Positions 42,139-51,715 of a DNA stretch of 52,960 nucleotides are shown here, one piece after another. Every line of letters begins with the position of its first letter. The stretch's first letter is position 1. The translations under genes and the position numbers were made by a program. The DNA comes from JACRPZ01 sp040758255. Its GTDB lineage: Bacteria; Nitrospirota; Thermodesulfovibrionia; UBA6902. Where the stretch lies: positions 1 through 52,960 of the forward strand of contig JBFLVX010000002.1 of the NCBI GenBank assembly GCA_040758255.1. The letters are read 5' to 3'. The notes beneath the pieces are model-generated. The model saw only the letters and a list, made by a program, of their open reading frames with translations, did not search any database and was not told where the DNA came from.

Positions 42139-44507
42139 TGGCAAAAATAGATTTGACAGAAGAGCGCGAAGTAGATATCCCGGCTGCTTTGCCGATTCTT
42201 CCCATAAGAGATATCGTAATATTCCCTTACATGATCATACCTCTTTTTGTAGGAAGGGACATCTCGATCAAGGCGATTGACGAGGCCATGTCAGGCAATA
42301 AGATGGTCCTCTTTGTCACGCAAAAAGATGTAAATATTGAAACGCCCTCAACAGAAGACCTCTTCAAAGTAGGCACTGTCGGGAATATCCTCAGGATGCT
42401 GAAGCTCCCTGACGGAAGGTTCAAGGTGCTGGTGCAGGGACTTGCAAAGGCAAGAATCCTGAATTATACGCAGACAGAGCCTTATTACATAGGAGAGATA
42501 GAAAAGATCGTTGACCAGCCTACGCCTGAGATAACTGTTGAGGTTGAGGCGCTTATGCGCAATGTGAGGGACCTCATGGATAAATCCGTGGGATTAGGCA
42601 AATCCTTCCTGCCCGACATACTCATTCTTATTGAAAACATAGAAGAGCCCGGAAGGCTTGCAGACCTTGTTGCATCAAACCTCGGCTTAAAGTCCGACCA
42701 GGCACAGGAGCTTCTTGAGATAACAGATCCGGTTGCAAGATTAAAGAAGATAGGGGAACTGCTTAACAGAGAAGTTGAACTCCTTACTGTGCAGCAAAAG
42801 ATCCAGTCCGATGTCAAAGGCGAGATAGACAAGACCCAGCGCGAATACTTTCTCAGGGAACAGATGAAGGCTATCCAGAAGGAGCTTGGTGAAATTGACG
42901 AGAGAACAGAGGAGATACTCGATCTGAGCAAGAAAGTAGAAGAAGCGAAGATGCCGGAGAAGGTGGGGAAAGAGGCCATGAAGCAGGTGCACCGGCTTGA
43001 AAAGATGCACCCTGACAGCGCAGAAGCCGGCACAATAAGAACTTATGTTGACTGGCTTATTGAGATTCCATGGTCAAAAGCAACAAAAGATAACCTCGAC
43101 CTGAAGAAGGCCAAGAAGGTGCTTGATGAAGACCACTATGACCTTGAACAGGTAAAAGAGCGTATCCTTGAGTACTTAGGCGTAAGAAAACTTAAGGCAA
43201 AGATGAAAGGGCCTATCCTCTGCTTTGTCGGCCCTCCCGGAGTCGGAAAAACATCCCTTGGCAAATCCATTGCCAGGGCGCTTGGCAGGGAGTTCTTCAG
43301 AATGTCCCTTGGAGGAGTGAGAGACGAGGCTGAGATAAGGGGGCATAGAAGGACCTATGTTGGAGCCATGCCCGGCAGGATAATACAGGGGATAAAGACA
43401 GCAGGTAAGAACAATCCTGTCTTTATGTTAGACGAGGTAGACAAGTTAGGCATGGACTTCAGGGGCGACCCGGCATCAGCGCTGCTGGAGGTTTTAGACC
43501 CTGAGCAGAACTTTGCCTTTGCAGACCATTATCTCGGCGTGCCTTTTGACCTGAGCAACGTAATGTTCATAACAACGGCAAATCTTATTGACCCTATCCC
43601 TTCTCCGTTAAGGGACAGAATGGAGATAATAACCCTCTCAGGATACACCTCAGAGGAGAAACTCGGCATAGCAAAAAATTATCTCATCTCAAAACAGCTT
43701 GAGGAGCACGGCATCACTGAAAAAAATCTGAAGATACATGACAGCGCAGTGCTGCAGATAATCAGCCACTACACAAGAGAGGCCGGCGTCAGAAACCTTG
43801 AGCGTCAGATAGCAAACCTCTGCAGGAAGGTGGCAAAAAAGATCGCCGAGGGCAAGGTCAAAGATTATCGCATCTCAGCATCTAACCTCTCAAAACATCT
43901 CGGGGTTCCCAAGTTCCTGCCTGAGGAGGAGATGGAGAAGGACGAGGTCGGAGTTGCAACCGGGCTTGCATGGACAGAGACCGGCGGAGACATAATATAT
44001 ATAGAAGCAACCATAATGAAGGGCAAGGGGCACATAACTCTTACAGGACAGCTTGGGGATGTTATGAAGGAGTCGGCACATGCGGCTTTGAGCTACATCC
44101 GCTCAAAGGCCAAAGAGATCGGGATAGATAACACGCTATTCGCGAAAAATGACATACATATTCATGTTCCTGCCGGAGCAACCCCTAAAGACGGGCCTTC
44201 AGCCGGTATAACAATGGCAACTTCGATCGCCTCAGCCTTCACAGGAAGGCCGGTGAGCAAGAGCACGGCAATGACAGGCGAGGTAACGCTGAGAGGAAGG
44301 GTTCTCCCTATCGGCGGGCTTAAGGAGAAGACCCTTGCGGCAAAGAGGATGGGGATACATAAAATCCTGATTCCCGCAAGAAATAAGAAAGATCTTGACG
44401 ATATTCCAAAGTATGTAAAGAAAGATATGGAATTCATACTTGTGGAGACAATGGATGAGGTCTTAAAGAAGGCCCTGAAAAATCCTAAGAGCAAAAAACG
44501 CCGCTAA
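42138..44507 (+). CDS. lon: ATP-dependent protease La (Lon)
   Basis: The 789-residue protein has the N-terminal substrate domain (ALPILPIRDIVIFPYMIIPL), Walker A GPPGVGKTSLGKS near 365, Walker B VFMLDEVDKLG, and the protease domain with catalytic Ser in KDGPSAGIT near 686 and Lys in GGLKEKTLAAKR near 729. Length is normal for LonA. It degrades misfolded and regulatory proteins, toxin-antitoxin antitoxins among them. It overlaps galU by one base. Confidence 0.98.
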   Translation: MAKIDLTEEREVDIPAALPILPIRDIVIFPYMIIPLFVGRDISIKAIDEAMSGNKMVLFVTQKDVNIETPSTEDLFKVGTVGNILRMLKLPDGRFKVLVQGLAKARILNYTQTEPYYIGEIEKIVDQPTPEITVEVEALMRNVRDLMDKSVGLGKSFLPDILILIENIEEPGRLADLVASNLGLKSDQAQELLEITDPVARLKKIGELLNREVELLTVQQKIQSDVKGEIDKTQREYFLREQMKAIQKELGEIDERTEEILDLSKKVEEAKMPEKVGKEAMKQVHRLEKMHPDSAEAGTIRTYVDWLIEIPWSKATKDNLDLKKAKKVLDEDHYDLEQVKERILEYLGVRKLKAKMKGPILCFVGPPGVGKTSLGKSIARALGREFFRMSLGGVRDEAEIRGHRRTYVGAMPGRIIQGIKTAGKNNPVFMLDEVDKLGMDFRGDPASALLEVLDPEQNFAFADHYLGVPFDLSNVMFITTANLIDPIPSPLRDRMEIITLSGYTSEEKLGIAKNYLISKQLEEHGITEKNLKIHDSAVLQIISHYTREAGVRNLERQIANLCRKVAKKIAEGKVKDYRISASNLSKHLGVPKFLPEEEMEKDEVGVATGLAWTETGGDIIYIEATIMKGKGHITLTGQLGDVMKESAHAALSYIRSKAKEIGIDNTLFAKNDIHIHVPAGATPKDGPSAGITMATSIASAFTGRPVSKSTAMTGEVTLRGRVLPIGGLKEKTLAAKRMGIHKILIPARNKKDLDDIPKYVKKDMEFILVETMDEVLKKALKNPKSKKRR

Positions 44508-44647
44508 GCCTCTCAATTCAGGTGAATAGTCTGTAGGTGTTTAGATAGATAGGGCAGTCCTAACAGGCTACAGTCTGAACAACCTGTTGTTATGTCTGTC
44601 TTTATCTGTGAAATCTGTGGATATAACTGCCGTTTTGAGGTTTAATT

Positions 44648-45595
44648 ATGCGCCTTTCAGAAATAGGCGAGTTCGGGCTTATTAATAACCTTAAGGATCT
44701 CTGCAAAATCAAGAAACGGGATCTTGTTGCCAGCATCGGTGATGATGCAGCCGTTGTAAAATCACGGGCAAAAACTTTCCTCTTAACCTCTGATATGCTC
44801 CTTGAAGGGGTGCATTTTGACCTTTCATTCACAACATTCTATCAGCTTGGATATAAAACGCTTGCTGTCAATATCAGCGATATATTTGCAATGGGAGGAA
44901 TGCCGAAATACTTTCTGCTGAACCTTGGCGTTCCTCAAACATGCACTCTTCAGGATATTAAGGAGATATACCGGGGCTTAAACGCAATTGCCAAAAAGTT
45001 CAGCATAGCGATTGTTGGCGGGGACACATGCGCTTCAAAGAAAGGTCTGGTGTTAAGCGGGACATTGATCGGGGAGACGGGTGATGCGATAATGCGAAAA
45101 GGGGCGAGACCCGGAGACAGCATCTTTGTGACAGGCCCTCTCGGAGATTCAGCAATGGGGCTTGAACTTTTAAAGAAAATGAGAACTAAGAAATCAGAAA
45201 TAGGAACTTCACTTATTAAGCGTCACTTAATGCCGGAACCTGTGCCTTTAAAGAGAACCGCAGGGGTGACGTCAATGATAGATATAAGCGACGGGCTCCT
45301 GATAGATCTAAGCCATATATGCGATGAAAGCAATGTTGGAGCTGTGATTTACAAAGAGATGATACCAGTCTCAAAAGAGCTCATCAATGCCGCTAAAAAG
45401 CTCCGGAAAGATCCTCTTGAATATGCGCTTAAAGGCGGCGAGGATTATCTTCTCCTCTTTACTTCACCGGATAAGAGCAGAAGAGATGCCGTAAAGATCG
45501 GCGATATAATCAGCAAAGGGCGGTATCTTGTTGATTCAGAAGGTAGAAGAGAGCGTTTTAAAGCGGAAGGATATGAACATTTTAAAAACAAGTAG
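44648..45595 (+). CDS. thiL: Thiamine-monophosphate kinase
   Basis: The 315-residue protein begins EIGEFGLINNL and shows ASIGDDAAVV, TSDMLLEGVHFDL, the AVNISDIFAMGG motif and AIVGGDTCAS of ThiL. It phosphorylates TMP to the cofactor TPP. It is followed closely by the DUF2062 and M50 genes in the same direction. Confidence 0.96.
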   Translation: MRLSEIGEFGLINNLKDLCKIKKRDLVASIGDDAAVVKSRAKTFLLTSDMLLEGVHFDLSFTTFYQLGYKTLAVNISDIFAMGGMPKYFLLNLGVPQTCTLQDIKEIYRGLNAIAKKFSIAIVGGDTCASKKGLVLSGTLIGETGDAIMRKGARPGDSIFVTGPLGDSAMGLELLKKMRTKKSEIGTSLIKRHLMPEPVPLKRTAGVTSMIDISDGLLIDLSHICDESNVGAVIYKEMIPVSKELINAAKKLRKDPLEYALKGGEDYLLLFTSPDKSRRDAVKIGDIISKGRYLVDSEGRRERFKAEGYEHFKNK

Positions 45596-45621
45596 ATGTC
45601 TTGTTGCTATCTTAAAAAATT

Positions 45622-46113
45622 ATGGCTTTCAGAGATAAACTCAGAGCGATCATTAAGGTAAAAGATACGCCTCATCAAATCGCGCTCTCTTTTGCCCTTG
45701 GGGTATTTATGGGGAACTCCCCTTTTCTCGGCCTTCACTATATAGGCGGTATTTTTTTAGCGTGGCTTTTCCGTCTGAATAAATTAGTCGCTTTCGCAGG
45801 TGTAAGCGTAAATAACCCCTGGACTATTGTGCCGATATCAACATTATCTGTATGGATTGGAGCAAAACTTCTTGCAATAGAAGAGGTCTTGCCGGAAGTT
45901 GACTGGAATGGCACGACCTTCACTACAGTCATGTCATGGCTGAAAAGCCTGATAACGGATTCTGACAACTTTATAAATCTTATAGTTGACCTGATGCCGC
46001 TGATCAAGTCTTTTTTTGTCGGCTCGCTTTTTTTCTGCACCATTTCATCCATTGCAACTTACTTTATAATCAAGCCATTAGTGGCGAGATACAAAAGCCG
46101 GAATGCCGCATAA
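45622..46113 (+). CDS. DUF2062 membrane protein
   Basis: The 163-residue protein has the DUF2062 opening (DTPHQIALSFALGVFMGNSP) and a GLHYIGGIFLAWLFRLNKL stretch, then NNPWTIVPI, with three hydrophobic helices and a basic tail. Function is unproven; family members are often next to envelope genes. Its end overlaps the protease gene by 11 nt. Confidence 0.88.
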   Translation: MAFRDKLRAIIKVKDTPHQIALSFALGVFMGNSPFLGLHYIGGIFLAWLFRLNKLVAFAGVSVNNPWTIVPISTLSVWIGAKLLAIEEVLPEVDWNGTTFTTVMSWLKSLITDSDNFINLIVDLMPLIKSFFVGSLFFCTISSIATYFIIKPLVARYKSRNAA

Positions 46114-46951
46114 GCTGACTAAAATACATGTCATACTTTTTATTCTTACTGTTATAACTACCACGCTTGCCGGGGCCATGCTCAGCGGGGTAATACCGTG
46201 GGAAACTCCAGAAAAGATATATCTCGGCCTGCGTTTCTCTCTGCCCCTCCTCCTCATCCTTCTGGTACACGAGTTCTCGCACTACCTTATGTCCCGCAAG
46301 CATCATGTGTCAGCATCGCTTCCCTATTTCATCCCCGCTCCACCTCCATTCATAATAGGCACCTTCGGCGCTATCATAAAGATGAAGCCGCCCATATTTG
46401 ACAGGCGCGCGCTGATAGACATAGGAGCTTCCGGTCCGATAGGGGGCTTTGTTGTTGCGATCATTGCCGCAATCGTAGGGCTCAGCTACTCAGATATGGT
46501 GCCCCTGCAAGAGTTACAGAAGACCGAAAAAAGTTTATCTTTGGGAAATTCCATCCTCTTTTATCTCCTTGCCAAGATAGTCTTAAATATTGACCCTGCA
46601 AAATATGACATAGTCCTTCATCCTGTTGCCTTTGCCGGATGGATCGGTTTCCTGGTGACATCCCTCAACCTGCTGCCGATAGGGCAATTGGATGGCGGGC
46701 ATATTATTTATGCCTTGTTCGGCGAAAGACACGAATGGATCGCAAAAGCTACCATACCTCTCTTAATTTTATTAGGCATCATATTCTGGGAAGGCTGGCT
46801 TATATGGGCATTTCTTATGATCTTGATCGGCTATGAACATCCGCCTGTAGTATATCCGCAGATACAGCTTGACAGAAAAAGAAGGGTCATCGGATGGGCT
46901 GCCCTTCTGATCTTTATACTTACCTTTACCCCAATGCCTTTTGCGGCATAA
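46103..46951 (+). CDS. M50-family (site-2 protease-like) membrane metalloprotease
   Basis: The 282-residue polytopic protein has the zinc site VHEFSHYLMSR and the third-ligand motif NLLPIGQLDGGH, with about six TM helices and the PPPFIIGTFGA loop typical of short bacterial or plant-like EGY1/S2P proteases. It should cleave TM substrates within the inner membrane; no partner anti-sigma factor gene is nearby. A bidirectional terminator follows. Confidence 0.93.
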   Translation: MPHKLTKIHVILFILTVITTTLAGAMLSGVIPWETPEKIYLGLRFSLPLLLILLVHEFSHYLMSRKHHVSASLPYFIPAPPPFIIGTFGAIIKMKPPIFDRRALIDIGASGPIGGFVVAIIAAIVGLSYSDMVPLQELQKTEKSLSLGNSILFYLLAKIVLNIDPAKYDIVLHPVAFAGWIGFLVTSLNLLPIGQLDGGHIIYALFGERHEWIAKATIPLLILLGIIFWEGWLIWAFLMILIGYEHPPVVYPQIQLDRKRRVIGWAALLIFILTFTPMPFAA

Positions 46952-46980
46952 CTATGGATGCCCTATCAATGAACAAAAAC

Positions 46981-47026
46981 AAGAAGCCTCCTGCGGCGTC
47001 ATTGCAACAGCCGAGGAGGCTTTCTT
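46981..47026. terminator. Bidirectional terminator between convergent operons
   Basis: AAGAAGCCTCCT (46981-46992) pairs with AGGAGGCTTTCTT (47014-47026), extended inside by GGC/GCC. The minus-strand side ends in GTTTTTG, serving the 47068 gene, and the plus side serves the M50 gene. Confidence 0.75.
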
Positions 47027-47067
47027 GCCGGTAATTCAACTACGTTTTAGGTTCGTCTGTCTTTTCT

Positions 47068-47442
47068 TTAGCTGCCAGATTTTGCAGGAACAGTTTTAAT
47101 CATTATGCTCTTTGCCGTGTTTTTACCGTCAGACTCGGTATACTTTACAGTAACTTTTTCACCGGCTTTTAAGTCTGCAAGTGTCTTTGTCTCTCTTCCC
47201 GCCGTTATCTTTGTCTTATCATCAACGGAAAGAGTGACATCGCCTTTTCTGCCTTTTACGGTGAATGTCTTTGCGGCTGCATCAAGCACAGCAATTTCAC
47301 CGGTTACCTGCACACGTTTTGCCGCTTCTTTCTGTTCAACCGCCGGAGTAGCTGCTGCCTCCTTATTCTCTTCTGCAAATGAGGCACTCGTTAGGGCAAA
47401 AACAAAAATCAAAGAAAGTACAACTGACAATATTTTCTTCAT
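47068..47442 (-). CDS. Secreted DUF5666-like small protein
   Basis: The 124-residue protein has a signal peptide (MKKILSVVLSLIFVFALTSA, then SFA) and an Ala/Glu-rich spacer. A small beta-barrel-like domain follows (VTGEIAVLDAAAKTFTVKG, then DKTKI and LADLKAGEKVTVKYTESDG), as in DUF5666/OB-like periplasmic proteins. It is the last gene of the tatA-tatC minus-strand operon. Function is unknown. Confidence 0.85.
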   Translation of the reverse strand: MKKILSVVLSLIFVFALTSASFAEENKEAAATPAVEQKEAAKRVQVTGEIAVLDAAAKTFTVKGRKGDVTLSVDDKTKITAGRETKTLADLKAGEKVTVKYTESDGKNTAKSIMIKTVPAKSGS

Positions 47443-47472
47443 TCAGAATCACCTCCTTTCTTTTGTTTAGGG

Positions 47473-47754
47473 TTAGAAAAGATGTCGCATCCCTCTTTCT
47501 TTAGCGAAATTTCTGATTATCATAAGCGAACTGTGAAGCCTCTGAAGCCTTATATTCCTTGCCCTTATCAGATTAATATTTCCATGCGGGAACTTTTCTC
47601 CCCGTATCTCGGTCTGGACTTTGACAATCTGTCTGTAAATTCCATCCAGCGATTCAGCGTCAAGCGGTTTCAGGAATATGGGGTTTACAGTTACATAACC
47701 TTCCGCAATATCCCTTGCAACAGCGGTTAGACTCTTGCCTCTTAACGTAATCAT
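47473..47754 (-). CDS. Hypothetical protein in the tat operon
   Basis: The 93-residue, basic, soluble protein (MITLRGKSLTAVARDIAEGY; later LDGIYRQIVKVQTEIRGE) is rich in Arg and Leu and probably alpha-helical. It begins 11 nt after tatC and ends 30 nt before the DUF5666-like gene, so it belongs to the transcript. No family is recognised. Confidence 0.7.
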   Translation of the reverse strand: MITLRGKSLTAVARDIAEGYVTVNPIFLKPLDAESLDGIYRQIVKVQTEIRGEKFPHGNINLIRARNIRLQRLHSSLMIIRNFAKERGMRHLF

Positions 47755-47765
47755 ATTTTTTTATT

Positions 47766-48533
47766 TTAACTTGATTTTTTCCCGCCCATAATCTTTGACG
47801 CTATTATTCCAACTTCATACAGCAAAATTATGGGGACCGCCATAAGCGTCTGATTGAATGCGTCCGGTGTAGGCGTAAGCACAGCGGCGATGACAAAGGC
47901 GATAAGCACGGCATATTTCCTGTTTTTTGAGAGAAATTCCGTTGTCACAATGCCCATCCTTGTAAGAAAGACAAGCACGACCGGCAGTTCAAACACAACC
48001 CCGAACGCAAGGATAAATTTAAGACAGAAATCCATGTAGTTGCCGACTGAGAGCATCGGTTTTATATTTTCAGTCTTGTAAGTGAGAAGAAAGTTCATTG
48101 CCAATGGGAGCACAACAATAAAACAGAAGAGCGCTCCGGTTAAAAAGAGGAAAGTTGAAATAATGATAAACGGCAGGGCATATCTTTTTTCCTTCTGTAA
48201 CAGGCCGGGCGAGACAAATTTCCAGACTTCGTAAAAAATAACAGGCGAGGTTATTATTATCCCGCTTACAAAAGATATCTTAAAGTGCATCCAAAGCGCT
48301 TCTGCCGGTGCAAGGAATACAAGATTTAAAGCCGGGGTTTCCGAAGCCTGATAACTGATAAACGGTTTCTCCAGAGAAAATTTCAGCACTGCGCGTATCG
48401 GCAGGGTCAGCATATGAAATATCTGCTCTGAGAAATAAAAACAGGCTCCAAATGCGATGAGCACTGTAATTAAGGAGACAAAGAGTCTCTTTCTCAGTTC
48501 GCCCAGATGTTCTGTAATGGGCTGCTTATCCAT
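47766..48533 (-). CDS. tatC: Sec-independent translocase TatC
   Basis: The start is placed at 48533 (MDKQPITEHLGELRKRLF), the standard N-terminus, which overlaps the tatA stop by 8 nt; an in-frame ATG at 48587 would lie deep in tatA. The 255-residue protein has six TM helices and the conserved APAEALWMHFKIS-type loop. It is the twin-arginine signal receptor, relevant here for exporting folded cofactor-containing redox proteins. Confidence 0.94.
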   Translation of the reverse strand: MDKQPITEHLGELRKRLFVSLITVLIAFGACFYFSEQIFHMLTLPIRAVLKFSLEKPFISYQASETPALNLVFLAPAEALWMHFKISFVSGIIITSPVIFYEVWKFVSPGLLQKEKRYALPFIIISTFLFLTGALFCFIVVLPLAMNFLLTYKTENIKPMLSVGNYMDFCLKFILAFGVVFELPVVLVFLTRMGIVTTEFLSKNRKYAVLIAFVIAAVLTPTPDAFNQTLMAVPIILLYEVGIIASKIMGGKKSS

Positions 48534-48864
48534 CCTTCTCGGTCTCTGATTCTGCTTTATTCTCGGCGCTGGCAGCGATGCCTCCACCCTCTTCTGCCGT
48601 CTTTTCCGGCCCCGGCCTTTTCTCTTCTTTATTATTTGTATCCAGCGGGCTTCCTTTTATCAGGCTCTCCTTTATGCTCTCCTTCAAATCCCCTGAAAAA
48701 CCTGTCTCCTTCTCCAGAGTATCCTTGACGCCAAGCATTGCGGACTTGAGTTCCCTGATCCCTTTTCCAAGTGTCTTTGCCAGTTCAGGGAGCTTTTTCG
48801 GCCCAAAGACAAGGAGGGCGACGATAAAGATTATGATAATTTCCTGAGTGCCTATATCAAACAT
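48526..48864 (-). CDS. tatA: TatA/TatB family translocase subunit
   Basis: The 112-residue protein has the N-terminal TM (QEIIIIFIVALLVFGPKKLP), the FGPKKLPELAKTLGKGIREL hinge and amphipathic helix, and a long acidic tail. It forms the Tat pore with TatC. The Gly-Pro hinge suits TatA or a bifunctional TatA/B; no separate tatB is present. Confidence 0.93.
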   Translation of the reverse strand: MFDIGTQEIIIIFIVALLVFGPKKLPELAKTLGKGIRELKSAMLGVKDTLEKETGFSGDLKESIKESLIKGSPLDTNNKEEKRPGPEKTAEEGGGIAASAENKAESETEKDG

Positions 48865-49016
48865 TTTGCAATATCCTATTTGGAGAGTGTGAAATTAATA
48901 TGAATTATACAATAAATTCAGCAAAGGAGATATTTCATGAACATTTATCTTGACGTTATCTTGGGATTTGCCATAAACTTTAGAATCACCAATAAACTTA
49001 CATTACAGGGGGAAAT

Positions 49017-49895
49017 ATGTTCAAGGGTTCAATAGTCGCGATAGTCACGCCGTTTAAGAATAATAAAGTGGATGAGAAGGCGATGGGTGACCTGATCGAG
49101 TGGCATATTGCCGAAGGCACCAACGCCATTGTGCCGTGCGGAACTACAGGAGAGTCAGCCACGCTGGAGTATGACGAACATTACAGGGTCATAGAGCATA
49201 CAATTAAGGTCGTCAACGGCAGGGTGCCTGTTATTGCAGGGACAGGGGCAAATTCAACGGATGAGACAATAATGATGACCCGGAAGGCAAAGGAGCTTGG
49301 CGCTGACGGAGCTCTTCTGGTTGCGCCGTACTACAATAAGCCCACGCAGGAAGGCCTCTACAGGCATTACAAGAAGGTAGCGGAAGAAGTGGATATTCCG
49401 ATAGTGCTTTATAATGTTCCGGGCCGAACGGCTGTGAATATGCTTCCTGAAACGGTCGCAAGGCTTATGGAGGCAGAGAATATCGTGGCTATTAAGGAGG
49501 CTACAGGAAATATGGCTCAGGTGAGCGATGTCCTGCGGCTCTGCGGTGAGAGGATAACGGTGATCTCCGGTGATGACTTTACCACATTTACATTGATGGC
49601 GCTTGGCGGGAAAGGCGTAATATCTGTTTCAGCCAATGTTGCTCCTCGGGATGTATCGGAGATGTGCGGCGCATATGAGAAGGGAGATATTGATAAGGCG
49701 AGGAGCCTGCACTTTAAACTTGAGCCCCTGAACAAGGCGATGTTCATAGAGACGAACCCTATCCCGGCAAAAACATCCCTGAGCATGATGGGAAAGATAG
49801 AAGAGGAATTCAGGCTGCCGCTCTGCCCGATGAGCGATGAAAATAAGGGTAAGCTGAGAAAAGTCCTTATAAATTACGGCGTAGCTCTGAAATAA
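49017..49895 (+). CDS. dapA: 4-hydroxy-tetrahydrodipicolinate synthase
   Basis: The 292-residue TIM-barrel protein has the substrate motif PCGTTGESATLEYDEHY, the YYNKPTQEGLYRHY loop, LYNVPGRTAVNM with the catalytic Tyr, and the Schiff-base Lys in VAIKEATGN. It condenses pyruvate with aspartate semialdehyde in lysine/diaminopimelate synthesis. A GGGGGAAAT site precedes it. Confidence 0.97.
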   Translation: MFKGSIVAIVTPFKNNKVDEKAMGDLIEWHIAEGTNAIVPCGTTGESATLEYDEHYRVIEHTIKVVNGRVPVIAGTGANSTDETIMMTRKAKELGADGALLVAPYYNKPTQEGLYRHYKKVAEEVDIPIVLYNVPGRTAVNMLPETVARLMEAENIVAIKEATGNMAQVSDVLRLCGERITVISGDDFTTFTLMALGGKGVISVSANVAPRDVSEMCGAYEKGDIDKARSLHFKLEPLNKAMFIETNPIPAKTSLSMMGKIEEEFRLPLCPMSDENKGKLRKVLINYGVALK

Positions 49896-49917
49896 AAACA
49901 TTAAGGCGGTATTTTGC

Positions 49918-49947
49918 TTGAAATCAAAACATCTTCTGTTTTAAAAT
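49918..49947 (+). promoter_or_regulatory. Putative promoter of the 6S RNA
   Basis: A -35 TTGAAA (49918-49923) lies 18 bp from a -10 TAAAAT (49942-49947), predicting a start near 49954, just outside the closing stem of the RNA. Confidence 0.55.
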
Positions 49948-49953
49948 ATAACC

Positions 49954-50150
49954 AAGGCAAAACTCCTGCCTTGCCCGTGATAGGAGGGGGAAAACTTGTT
50001 CCGACAATTAGAAAATTATGGGAGCCGGATTTTGGCAAGTGTGAGCGGCCCGAAATTTCGGGAGAGCAAGCCTAATCTTGTCGTTGAGGCGCCCACCTGT
50101 GAAAACAGGGATACAAGTTTTTCTTCTACACGGCAAGGTGGGTATATTTA
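49954..50150 (+). ncRNA. ssrS: Likely 6S RNA
   Basis: The roughly 190-nt segment folds as a long interrupted rod. Closing stems are CCTTGCCCGTG (49969-49979) with CACGGCAAGG (50129-50138), then AAAACTTGT (49991-49999) with ACAAGTTTT (50113-50121). An upper stem pairs CGACAATTAG (50002-50011) with CTAATCTTGTCG (50072-50083), and there is an apical hairpin CCCGAAATTTCGGG (50049-50062). Between upper and closing stems the 3' side is unpaired or forms a small CCTGT-GAAA-ACAGG hairpin, as in a 6S central bubble. The location directly upstream of rarA is a known 6S context. A 124-codon frame from a TTG in the same DNA is chance. Ends are approximate. Confidence 0.72.
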
Positions 50151-50400
50151 TCTCGCGGCTGCGGGACTCTGTTTAATGTTTTTTGCTTTGACAGTTAAGG
50201 TTCTTCGGGAATGGATAATCATAAAGATAACAACAAAATTTCACAACTTAGTAAAAAGCGCTTTATCTTTTATCATCTTACATGAAACTTTAAATGTAAG
50301 AGATTATTCAGGCTGGGTTTATTGCACAGGCTCAGGCATGTCATATAAACCTGCCTTGCCTCCCGTATAAAAACCTTTCTGTCATAATCCATTTTAAGTT

Positions 50401-50447
50401 ACGCAGCCCGCACAAGTGAGGAGGCCAGGGGAATACCCCTGAGGCGT
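50401..50447 (+). other. Structured leader directly before rarA
   Basis: ACGC (50401-50404) pairs with GCGT (50444-50447), enclosing a perfect hairpin CAGGGG-AATA-CCCCTG (50426-50441). The rarA ribosome site (GAGG) sits in its 3' flank, 3 nt before the ATG at 50450. A weaker hairpin, CTTACAT/ATGTAAG, lies at 50277-50300. The rest of 50151-50400 shows nothing recognisable. Confidence 0.5.
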
Positions 50448-50449
50448 AA

Positions 50450-51715
50450 ATGGAATTATTCAAGACAGACAGAAAGGCTCCCCTTGCATGGAGGATGCAG
50501 CCTCATTCCTTAGAGGAATTTGTCGGCCAGCCGCATATACTCGGAGAAGGAAAACCCTTAAGAGAGGCTATAGAGAGAGACTCGATAGTATCTCTTATCC
50601 TCTACGGCCCTCCCGGCACAGGAAAGACCGCAATTGCCCGCATAATTGCCGGCAGGACACAGGCGCTTTTTATATCCATTAATGCGGTGACTTCCGGAAT
50701 CGGGGATATAAAGGATGCCTTAAAAGAGGCCGGCAAGGCAGACCGGACTATCCTCTTTGTTGACGAGATCCACAGGTTCAACAAACTCCAGCAGGATGCG
50801 CTGCTGCCTGATGTTGAAAACGGGAATGTAACTCTTATCGGCGCATCCACCCAAAACCCTTTCTTCTCAATAATCCCGGCCTTATCTTCGAGGTCTCTCT
50901 TGTTTCAGTTTTTTCCCTTAAGCAAATCCGAGATTAAAACTCTGCTTGAGAGAGCGTTAAAAGATAATGACAAAGGGGTCGGCGGGCTAAATATAAAGAT
51001 AGAACCTGACGCCATGGATTTTATTGCAACAGCCTCTGAGGGCGATGCAAGAAAGGCGTTTAATATACTTGAACTCGGAGCCTTTATAATTAAAAGCTCA
51101 AACCGCGCAGCTTACGATATTGAACTGGCAAAAGAGGTTCTACAGAAAAAATCAATATATTACAGCGAAGATGAGCATTACGACACCATCTCGGCATTCA
51201 TAAAAAGCATGCGAGGCAGTGATCCTGACGCGGCACTTTACTGGCTGGCAAAGATGATAGAGGCTGATGAAGACCCGATGTTTATAGCGCGGAGGATCGT
51301 AATCTGCGCCTCTGAAGATGTCGGTAATGCAGACCCAAGGGCGCTGTATATGGCAGTCGCGGCAATGCACGCGGTTGAATTAGTAGGGATGCCGGAGGGC
51401 CGCATACCTCTGGCGCAGGCCGTGATATACATCGCGATGGCTCCGAAGAGCAACGCTTCATACACCGGCATTGAGAACGCCCTTTCTGAAGTGAGGCAGG
51501 AGAGGCTTGAACAGGTGCCGGCGCATCTGAAGGGCACAGGCTACAGCGGGGCAGCGCGTCTTGGAGCAGGCATTGGTTACAAGTACCCTCATAATTACGA
51601 CGGACATTTTGTTGAGCAGAAATACGTTAACAAGAGCAAAACCTTCTTCTTTCCATCAGGAGAAGGTTTTGAAAAATCATTCAAGGACAAGTTAAATCAA
51701 AGGAGGAACAAATAA
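50450..51715 (+). CDS. rarA: Replication-associated recombination protein RarA (MgsA) AAA+ ATPase
   Basis: The 421-residue protein has Walker A GPPGTGKTAIARII near 54, Walker B FVDEIHRFNK, sensor GASTQNPFF and the C-terminal tetramerisation region (DPMFIARRIVICASEDVGNA). It works at stalled replication forks with SSB. Its last base overlaps rny's ATG by one (TAATG). Confidence 0.96.
   Translation: MELFKTDRKAPLAWRMQPHSLEEFVGQPHILGEGKPLREAIERDSIVSLILYGPPGTGKTAIARIIAGRTQALFISINAVTSGIGDIKDALKEAGKADRTILFVDEIHRFNKLQQDALLPDVENGNVTLIGASTQNPFFSIIPALSSRSLLFQFFPLSKSEIKTLLERALKDNDKGVGGLNIKIEPDAMDFIATASEGDARKAFNILELGAFIIKSSNRAAYDIELAKEVLQKKSIYYSEDEHYDTISAFIKSMRGSDPDAALYWLAKMIEADEDPMFIARRIVICASEDVGNADPRALYMAVAAMHAVELVGMPEGRIPLAQAVIYIAMAPKSNASYTGIENALSEVRQERLEQVPAHLKGTGYSGAARLGAGIGYKYPHNYDGHFVEQKYVNKSKTFFFPSGEGFEKSFKDKLNQRRNK

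Noticed and set aside
49996..50370. 124-codon plus-strand frame between dapA and rarA
   Set aside because: It uses a TTG start, has no homology that I recognise and overlaps extensive self-complementary stems; the DNA is better explained as 6S RNA plus non-coding sequence.
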